Below are positions 1-4,901 of a DNA stretch of 9,027 bases, one piece after another. A program made the position numbers and the translations under genes. Positions within the stretch are counted from its first letter, which is position 1. Each line of letters starts with the position of its first letter. This stretch comes from Chlamydiota bacterium (GTDB lineage Bacteria; Chlamydiota; Chlamydiia; Chlamydiales; SM23-39), in the NCBI GenBank assembly GCA_027449725.1, contig DAIDLB010000245.1, forward strand, positions 1 through 9,027. The letters run 5' to 3'. The notes under the pieces are model-generated. The model did no database searches, was not told the DNA's origin, and saw only the letters and a list, made by a program, of their open reading frames with translations.

Positions 1-2
1 AA

Positions 3-428
3 ATGGTACAGAGTCGTCATCTCCCCCGTTGGCAGCAGCGTCTGAGCAACTATATGAATGCGCTAGCTCAGCTTAAGTCTGCTGTTCTGTTGGCGGCAAA
101 AAGAGAACTGTCGGATTTGGAAAAGCAGGGCCTTGTTCAGGCTTTTGAAGTTACGCACGAACTCGCTTGGAACGTAATGAAGGATTATTTTCTGGACCAG
201 GGAAATCCAAATATCACGGGATCGAGGGATGCTGTAAGAGAGGCATTCAATAAGCAGCTGATCACAGATGGAGAATATTGGATGGAGATGATCAAGAGCC
301 GCAATCAAACATCCCATACATACAACCGCAATGTAGCAAATGAGATCGCAGCAAAAATCATAGGTGTTTATTTTCAGTTGTTTGAGTCGTTTCTTGTAAA
401 AATGCAGTCCCTGATCCGCCATGAATGA
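3..428 (+). CDS. hepT: HEPN-family toxin of an MNT/HEPN (MntA-HepT-like) module
   Basis: 141 aa, mostly helical, of the HI0074 / nucleotidyltransferase substrate-binding family, a HEPN-domain family. The decisive motif is RNQTSHTY at residues 100-107, a perfect RX4HXY (R100, H105, Y107). In characterised HepT toxins R and H form the RNase site, and the Tyr is AMPylated by the partner MntA to silence the toxin. The N-terminal segment around W10-L21 (RW..RL.NY..AL) is typical of the family start, and the length is normal, so the ATG at position 3 is plausible. Its ribosome binding site and promoter lie outside the window. The stop codon overlaps the MNT gene by 8 bp, suggesting coupled translation with the toxin-type gene first. 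Base composition is lower in G+C than lptB beyond it (28/60 in positions 121-180). Inference: an RNA-targeting toxin kept inactive by its neighbour. The alternative is a non-toxic substrate-binding partner, as first proposed for HI0074. Confidence 0.87.
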   Translation: MVQSRHLPRWQQRLSNYMNALAQLKSAVLLAAKRELSDLEKQGLVQAFEVTHELAWNVMKDYFLDQGNPNITGSRDAVREAFNKQLITDGEYWMEMIKSRNQTSHTYNRNVANEIAAKIIGVYFQLFESFLVKMQSLIRHE

Positions 429-735
429 ACGATTTGGTTTGCCGGACAAAGCAATCGCAGAGATATGCGACATTTTTCGCCAATACAAGGAAGTGCGAAG
501 AGTTGTTATTTATGGTTCTCGCGCTATGGGAAGAGAGAGACCAGGGTCGGACATCGATTTGTGTATTGAAAGCGATACGCTGACTCTTTCGCAATTGTTA
601 AGCATTGAAAATCAAATTGATGATTTGCTTCTGCCCTGGAAAATCGACTTGTCTCTGAAAAAGCAGATAGATAATCCGGATGTATTGGAACACATCGATT
701 CAGTCGGAATTGAGTTTTACCCTCTCAAAGTTTGA
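421..735 (+). CDS. mntA: Minimal nucleotidyltransferase (MntA-like antitoxin)
   Basis: 104 aa, the usual size of a minimal nucleotidyltransferase (pol-beta superfamily). G32-S33 followed by ten residues and D44-I45-D46 make a perfect GSX10DXD motif. A third acidic residue, D76 in WKIDLSL, is where the third catalytic carboxylate is expected, so the enzyme looks active. In characterised MntA-HepT pairs this protein transfers AMP from ATP to the Tyr of the RX4HXY toxin motif, and that Tyr is present in the upstream gene. Its ATG lies inside the end of the toxin gene (8-bp overlap) and no clear Shine-Dalgarno precedes it, which fits translational coupling. Its last 11 bp overlap the end of the convergent lptB gene, and no terminator is visible between them. 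It is AT-rich (22 G+C of 60 in positions 601-660), unlike lptB. Confidence 0.88.
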   Translation: MNERFGLPDKAIAEICDIFRQYKEVRRVVIYGSRAMGRERPGSDIDLCIESDTLTLSQLLSIENQIDDLLLPWKIDLSLKKQIDNPDVLEHIDSVGIEFYPLKV

Positions 736-1450
736 ACTCCTCGCCGAAGTAGGAGCGCCTAGCCTCCGGATTGTTCACTAACTCATCGACGCTGCCCGAA
801 AGAAAAACCCTCCCTTCCTGGATCAGGTAGCTGCGGTTGACGATCGAAAAGATCTCGCGCGCGTTGTGGTCGGTGATGAGCACGCTGATGGAGAGGCCAA
901 GGAGGTGCCGGATCAGGTTTTTGACATCCTGGACGGCGATCGGGTCGATGTTTGCAAACGGCTCGTCGAGGAGGAGAAGCGAGGGCTCCGTCACCAGGGC
1001 GCGGGTAATCTCGAGGCGTCTTCTCTCTCCGCCCGAAAGGGCCGCCGCTTTCTTTTTCCGGAGCGGTTCGAGGTGCAGTTCGCCGAGGAAGCGGGTCAAT
1101 CGCTTTTTGCGCTCTGCTTTGGAAAGGGGAAGCGTCTCGAGGATGCAGAGGATATTTTCCTCTACTGTCAGGCCGCGGAAGATCGACGGCTCTTGCGCCA
1201 GATAGCCAAGGCCCATCTTCGCTCTGCTATGGATCGGGAGATCAGAGATGTCTTTCCCCTTGAAGAAGACCTTGCCCTGGTCGGGGCGGATGAGGCCAAC
1301 CGTCATATAAAACGCCGTCGTCTTGCCGGCGCCATTGGGCCCGAGGAGGCCGACAGCTTCTCCCCGGTTTACCCGGAAGGAGAGGCCGCCTACGACTGTT
1401 TTACCGCCGTATTGTTTGACGAGGTTCTTGACTTCTAGAAGAGCTGTCAT
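725..1450 (-). CDS. lptB: LPS export ABC transporter ATP-binding protein LptB
   Basis: 241 aa from the ATG at 1450, the same length as E. coli LptB. Visible motifs are Walker A GPNGAGKTT (37-45), Q-loop Q86 in YLAQEPSIF, signature LSGGE (138-142), Walker B LLLLDEP with D162-E163, and the H-loop ITDHN with H195. The YLxQExSIFR segment, DEPFANIDPI and the C-terminal GEEFKL ending closely resemble LptB rather than other ABC ATPases. LptB is the cytoplasmic ATPase that, with LptF/LptG, drives LPS from the inner membrane through LptC and LptA. An in-frame TTG at 1468 would add six residues overlapping the upstream gene. I prefer the ATG because it gives family length and leaves a 10-bp gap. No promoter is obvious directly upstream, so transcription probably reads through from the AlbA_2 gene or from kdsA-lptC. 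The gene is G+C rich (41/60 in positions 961-1020). Confidence 0.95.
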   Translation of the reverse strand: MTALLEVKNLVKQYGGKTVVGGLSFRVNRGEAVGLLGPNGAGKTTAFYMTVGLIRPDQGKVFFKGKDISDLPIHSRAKMGLGYLAQEPSIFRGLTVEENILCILETLPLSKAERKKRLTRFLGELHLEPLRKKKAAALSGGERRRLEITRALVTEPSLLLLDEPFANIDPIAVQDVKNLIRHLLGLSISVLITDHNAREIFSIVNRSYLIQEGRVFLSGSVDELVNNPEARRSYFGEEFKL

Positions 1451-1460
1451 GTGTCGGTGC

Positions 1461-2810
1461 TTATCCAAATTTGCGATTCTGAATAAATTTTACATTTGGA
1501 TCGCTTAGCGATTTACCTATGCGTAAAATGAATCCATGTTCCTGCAGCGAACGAAGACGTGCTCTGGCAGTTCGGATCGATACCTTCCAAATTTTTGCAG
1601 CGCCCCTTGGTGTGATTTCTCCCTCTTCTTGAAAATATCGGAATAAGATTTTTCCCCAAGGTTCGAGCATGATCTCTTCAATCTGGGTTGAATAGAGAGT
1701 TAATTTGAATTGATTGTTGAGATCCTCGACTAAAGGATGCTTTAATCCTTGTTTTTTACAGGTTGCGAAAATTCGTTGCAGACCCGATCCCCATTGTTCA
1801 ATCAATTTCAATTCTCGAAACATCCGCCCGATAACCCGATTTCGGAGCTTGGAAGATCCTGCAATAGCCTTTTCAAGCGTTTGTCCAAAAGGCAATCCCC
1901 CGGGATTAGAAAACTCGATTCGGTCGTCAAAGATAGCGATTTGGATCTGACAGCCACGCATTGAATAATCCGCATGAAGAACGGCATTGATAACGGCTTC
2001 CCGTATTGCAAAGGGGGGGTATTCCAGGACGTCTTCGCGAAGCATACGGCCGATTTTCGCCGACTTGCGAATATTGCGTTCTATAAATGAAATTGTTTGG
2101 TCAATCGCCAATGGCAACGGGACTTCAATTTCCGCATGGTCTTCAATTGTTTCTTTGGTTATGCCTCCAAAGCGGGCGCAACGGATAATTGAATCAGGAA
2201 AAAATTTAAGTCTTTGAGAGCTAAATAAAAGCACGCCGCCATTCGTTGGATAATTTTTGCCGGAACTCTCTGTAATTAATCCAAGATTTTCAGAGATCTG
2301 TTTCGTAGGCTTCTTGTCAATCCAGGCAAATACGTCTTGCATGATTGCAGGATCTATTGTTCCTTTTAATGAGGGCAGTTCGTCAAAGCTTCGATTTTCT
2401 GCAAGCAATCGTAACGCAGAAAGCATTTCAGCGTCGGCTTGACGGTTTGTAGATCCAAATCGAACAAAAGTTCCTTTTTCTATCCCCTCCGATTTTAAAA
2501 AAAAGGGGCCGGCTAAGTGGGGGATGCGCAAAATAAGGACTTCTTTCCCGTCAGCCGGACAAATCTCAATGTCGGGAAGTAATAGCGGAGTTATGCTGTC
2601 CGCAAGAGCGCTAGTCAACCGCTCCTCCTCTTGGAGAGCATCGTTGACGCCAACAACGCGTTTCGTTTTATCCTCTACGCCGATGACGAGGACTCCGCCG
2701 GCGGTGTTCGCAAATGCAATGACGGTCTTCAAAATACCGTTCATCGCCTTGACGTTCGCCTTGAATTCAAGGGTTTTCCCCTCATTTCCTGCAAGAAGAT
2801 GGTTGATCAT
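1461..2810 (-). CDS. AlbA_2 (Schlafen-type) putative ATP-binding transcriptional regulator
   Basis: 449 aa. The N-terminal AlbA_2 domain (about 10-140) shows the family pattern EGKTLEFK (10-17), then AFANTAGGVLVIGVED (32-47) and VVGV (52-55). A GHKL-like ATPase domain of the type often annotated 'RecG-like' follows: REAVINAVLHADYS (270-283, E271 and N275), DDRIEFSNPGGLP (295-307) and IEQWGSGLQRI (337-347). The C-terminus (about 385-445) looks like a winged helix. Such proteins are often called putative transcriptional regulators; their biochemical role is poorly known, and some AlbA_2 proteins lie in defence contexts. The ATG is fixed by an in-frame TGA two codons upstream, and the first motif begins at residue 10. 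There is no Shine-Dalgarno, and a sigma70-like promoter abuts the ATG. The gene is AT-richer (22/60 at 1681-1740, 26/60 at 2281-2340) than lptC and lptB, and it separates these two functionally linked genes, so it is probably an insertion. A self-acting regulator is an inference only. Confidence 0.88.
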   Translation of the reverse strand: MINHLLAGNEGKTLEFKANVKAMNGILKTVIAFANTAGGVLVIGVEDKTKRVVGVNDALQEEERLTSALADSITPLLLPDIEICPADGKEVLILRIPHLAGPFFLKSEGIEKGTFVRFGSTNRQADAEMLSALRLLAENRSFDELPSLKGTIDPAIMQDVFAWIDKKPTKQISENLGLITESSGKNYPTNGGVLLFSSQRLKFFPDSIIRCARFGGITKETIEDHAEIEVPLPLAIDQTISFIERNIRKSAKIGRMLREDVLEYPPFAIREAVINAVLHADYSMRGCQIQIAIFDDRIEFSNPGGLPFGQTLEKAIAGSSKLRNRVIGRMFRELKLIEQWGSGLQRIFATCKKQGLKHPLVEDLNNQFKLTLYSTQIEEIMLEPWGKILFRYFQEEGEITPRGAAKIWKVSIRTARARLRSLQEHGFILRIGKSLSDPNVKFIQNRKFG

Positions 2811-2816
2811 GTTTCA

Positions 2817-2845
2817 AACATAACAAAGATTTCTGATTCGGTCAA
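2817..2845 (-). promoter_or_regulatory. Sigma70-like promoter of the AlbA_2 gene
   Basis: On the minus strand, TTGACC (2845-2840; 5 of 6 to TTGACA) and TATGTT (2822-2817; 4 of 6 to TATAAT) are separated by exactly 17 bp. Only six bases (TGAAAC) separate the -10 hexamer from the ATG at 2810, so the expected transcription start falls on or next to the start codon, implying a leaderless mRNA. Seen by eye; no scoring matrix was run. Confidence 0.55.
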
Positions 2846-2849
2846 TTTT

Positions 2850-2872
2850 AGCTAGGAATTAAGCTAGGAATT
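2850..2872. repeat. Tandem 12-bp-spaced direct repeat AGCTAGGAATT
   Basis: AGCTAGGAATT occurs at 2850-2860 and again at 2862-2872 (12-bp period). A third, partial copy, AGCTAGGAA, lies at 2961-2969 near the lptC stop codon. The tandem pair sits just upstream of the -35 of the AlbA_2 promoter, about one helical turn apart. This is where an activator, autoregulator or UP-like contact would bind. It could equally be a simple slippage duplication. No protein is known to bind it. Confidence 0.6.
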
Positions 2873-2978
2873 GCTCGGAAGGGTGGTTGGCGAGGTCTTT
2901 ATTTAAATTGTTTGTTTTCAGTTCGTTGTCGGGCTGTTTTTGGGTTGAAAAATTAATTTCAGCTAGGAAGTAGGTTGA

Positions 2979-4022
2979 TTATTGCAAGTACTTTCCAAAC
3001 AGAGTTTCGATTCTGTGCGCCTCTTCGAGGTCGAAAGTGAAATGGACATCGCCAATTCCTTTGATCTCCTCGGTTTTGCCGAAACGGGCCGCTACCTCCG
3101 GCGCGCTGATCTGGACGCTGCCGTCCGATTTCCAGAATAAGACGCGGGCCTCCTTTCTGGCAAAGAGATGGAGCGTTTTTGTTTCCGGAAAATAGACCAG
3201 CTCATCCGCCAAGGCGTAGTTCTCTTCGGATGCGAGACGGACCGCACCCTCGCATTGGATCGTTTTTGGGGCGAGGGAGTGTTCTTCTGCGTAGAGGAGC
3301 TTGCCCGACTGGGCATCGATGTGGAATTCGCTGTCGTCGTAATGGAAGGGAAAGGCTGTTTCGGCCATCTGTTCTTGCGTGTGGAGGGTGAGGGGGCCCT
3401 CGCACTGCAAAGAAGCGTCGGGAAGCTCGAGGCGGCAAGAGGGGCTGAGCTCCAGCGTATCCGCCCGATACTCCGCATGGTCGGCAAAGATGCGAAGGGA
3501 ATCGCCGCTTTGGAAGGAGACCTTGTCTGCCGAGAGCTGCGGGCTTTTAGCGATAAAAGAGACGTTTGTATTTTCCGCCGTTCCCTGAAGAAGCGGAGCG
3601 CCGTCTCGATGGAGGCTCATGTTCGCGTTTTTGGCCAGGAAGCGGTGCGAGGGGTAGAAATAGGTTCCCTCTTCAGCTTTCAAACGGCGGATCTCACCCC
3701 CTTCCCGAATCTCTCCTTCCAGGTTTTGCAGGATCTCGGTCGCCTCGACCTTCCCATTGCGGTCGATCAGGATAAGGTCCGACGTTTCGCTTCCGATCGA
3801 TATGCGGCTTCGCTCCTTTTCTTTCGGAACCCAAATATCTTTTCGGACGCCGTGCCGCTTTTGGATGGCCGGCTCTCTTTGCAGGACGCGGGGAGATCGT
3901 TCGGTTTTCGAGCGGTGGTATTCCGCCAGGTCCGAGGGAGCGAGCCTGGTGTAGTGGAAGATGGCGAAAGCAAAGCTTGTCAAGGTCAGGAAGCTAGATA
4001 GGATCAGCGCGCGCCGGAACAT
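2979..4022 (-). CDS. lptC: Membrane-anchored LptC/LptA-like LPS transport protein (enlarged)
   Basis: 347 aa. One N-terminal hydrophobic segment (about 5-24) follows a short positive start (MFRR), the LptC topology: inner-membrane anchor with a periplasmic body. The body has no catalytic motifs. It contains repeated beta-rich units of OstA/LptA/LptC type, for example around 115-155, 165-225 and 275-340 (recurring A-D/E-x-hydrophobic strands, ending EIKGIGDVHFTF). E. coli LptC is about 190 aa, so this protein has room for an extra jellyroll portion that may partly serve as LptA. Its start lies 19 bp inside the end of kdsA with no clear Shine-Dalgarno, which points to translational coupling. 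Position between kdsA and lptB supports the role; the same place is held by CT654 in C. trachomatis, from memory. Sequence similarity alone is weak, so the symbol depends on topology and context. Codon use and G+C (38/60 at 3061-3120) match kdsA and lptB. Confidence 0.75.
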   Translation of the reverse strand: MFRRALILSSFLTLTSFAFAIFHYTRLAPSDLAEYHRSKTERSPRVLQREPAIQKRHGVRKDIWVPKEKERSRISIGSETSDLILIDRNGKVEATEILQNLEGEIREGGEIRRLKAEEGTYFYPSHRFLAKNANMSLHRDGAPLLQGTAENTNVSFIAKSPQLSADKVSFQSGDSLRIFADHAEYRADTLELSPSCRLELPDASLQCEGPLTLHTQEQMAETAFPFHYDDSEFHIDAQSGKLLYAEEHSLAPKTIQCEGAVRLASEENYALADELVYFPETKTLHLFARKEARVLFWKSDGSVQISAPEVAARFGKTEEIKGIGDVHFTFDLEEAHRIETLFGKYLQ

Positions 4023-4837
4023 AGAGAAATTGCTTCGTAGATCTTTTCGATCTCCTGTAAAAGGGTCTCCAGCGCTTCAAAGGAAAGCACCGAGGACGCA
4101 TCGCTTTTCGCCTGCGCCGGATTCGGATGGGCTTCGAGAAAGAGCGCGTTGCACCCGACGGCGACGGCTGCTTTCGCGAGCGGCGCGATGAACTCGCGCT
4201 GCCCTCCGGTCGCATGGCCGAGGCCGCCCGGCAGCTGCACCGAATGGGTCGCATCGAAGCAAACCGGAAAGCCGAACTTCTGCATGATCGGAATCGCGCG
4301 GAAATCGCTCACAAGGTTGTTGTAGCCAAAAGATGTGCCGCGGTCCGTCAAGAGGATCCGTTCGTTGCCAGCGGAGCGGAGTTTTTCGACGACGTTTTGC
4401 ATGTCCCAGGGGGCGAGGAATTGCCCTTTTTTCACGTTGACGGCCGCTTTCGTGCGCCCTGCCGCCAGGATGAGATCGGTCTGTCTGCAGAGAAAGGCGG
4501 GGATCTGGATCATATCGCACACTTCGGCTGCGAGGGTCGCTTCTTCCGGAGAGTGGACATCGGTGACCACGGGCAGGTTGAACTCGCGGCGCACCCGCTC
4601 GAGGATTCTCAGCCCCTCTTCGAGCCCCGGTCCGCGGAAGGAGGCGCCCGAAGAGCGGTTCGCCTTGTCGTAGCTGGCCTTGAAGATGTAAGAAAAGGGG
4701 TGGCGAGAGACCATCCGCTGTAATTTTTCCGCAGAGCGGAGCGTGTGCGATTCGCTCTCAATGACGCAAGGGCCTGCCAAAATAGCCAGCGGCTCTTCTT
4801 TGCCGATGGAAAAATTGGCGATGCGGATCGATTTCAT
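4004..4837 (-). CDS. kdsA: 3-deoxy-8-phosphooctulonate synthase (KDO-8-P synthase)
   Basis: 277 aa, full family length. It condenses phosphoenolpyruvate with arabinose-5-phosphate to give Kdo-8-phosphate, the precursor of Kdo in the LPS inner core, in the cytoplasm. Diagnostic segments are LAGPCVIES (20-28), FKASYDKANRSS (52-63), DVHSPEEA (93-100), KKGQFLAPWDM (136-146), TDRGTSFGYNNL (164-175), FDATHSVQLPGG (194-205) and LEAHPNP (234-240). C24, H198, E235 and D246 match the four metal ligands of metal-dependent (Aquifex-type) enzymes; E. coli KdsA has Asn in place of this Cys. This enzyme is therefore predicted to need a divalent metal. The ATG at 4837 gives the family N-terminus. No Shine-Dalgarno is visible, and a TATACT -10 lies seven bases upstream. 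The gene ends inside the lptC-like start (19-bp overlap). Together they form the LPS block of the window. Confidence 0.97.
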   Translation of the reverse strand: MKSIRIANFSIGKEEPLAILAGPCVIESESHTLRSAEKLQRMVSRHPFSYIFKASYDKANRSSGASFRGPGLEEGLRILERVRREFNLPVVTDVHSPEEATLAAEVCDMIQIPAFLCRQTDLILAAGRTKAAVNVKKGQFLAPWDMQNVVEKLRSAGNERILLTDRGTSFGYNNLVSDFRAIPIMQKFGFPVCFDATHSVQLPGGLGHATGGQREFIAPLAKAAVAVGCNALFLEAHPNPAQAKSDASSVLSFEALETLLQEIEKIYEAISLCSGAR

Positions 4838-4844
4838 GGACCCG

Positions 4845-4874
4845 AGTATAAAAGCAAACCGTCCATTCCGTAAA
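4845..4874 (-). promoter_or_regulatory. Candidate promoter of kdsA
   Basis: On the minus strand, TATACT (4850-4845; 5 of 6 to TATAAT) is preceded after 18 bp by TTTACG (4874-4869; 4 of 6 to TTGACA). Only seven bases (CGGGTCC) separate the -10 from the kdsA ATG, so the transcript would start at or within a base or two of the start codon. This lets the LPS genes be transcribed independently of the carboxypeptidase gene upstream. Judged by eye. Confidence 0.45.
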
Positions 4875-4875
4875 G

Positions 4876-4901
4876 GGCGTTTTCACCGGGTGTAAAACGC
4901 C
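4876..4901 (-). terminator. Hairpin across the stop codon of the S10 peptidase gene
   Basis: GGCGTTTT (4876-4883) pairs with AAAACGCC (4894-4901). Inside it, CACC (4884-4887) can pair with GGTG (4889-4892), leaving one bulged T, so the stem is 8 to 12 bp. It includes the TGA of the carboxypeptidase gene (4883-4885) and lies just upstream of the kdsA -35. On the minus strand only a short CTTT follows, so it is a weak intrinsic terminator at best. It may instead attenuate read-through into kdsA or protect the 3' end. Confidence 0.45.

Noticed and set aside
866..1438. Plus-strand open frame of 190 codons opposite lptB
   Set aside because: lptB on the other strand has every ABC ATPase motif; the antisense frame shows none.
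1448..1468. TTG start for lptB at 1468
   Set aside because: It would overlap the AlbA_2 gene and add six non-conserved residues; the ATG at 1450 gives the 241-aa family length.
3168..4001. Plus-strand open frame of 277 codons opposite the lptC-like gene
   Set aside because: No recognisable domain; it is the antisense of a gene with a membrane anchor, OstA-like repeats and conserved operon position.
4834..4866. Ten-codon upstream ORF (MDGLLLYSGP) whose stop overlaps the kdsA ATG as ATGA
   Set aside because: The kdsA -10 box lies inside it, so the main transcript would not contain its start, and it has no proper ribosome binding site. It is relevant only to read-through transcripts.
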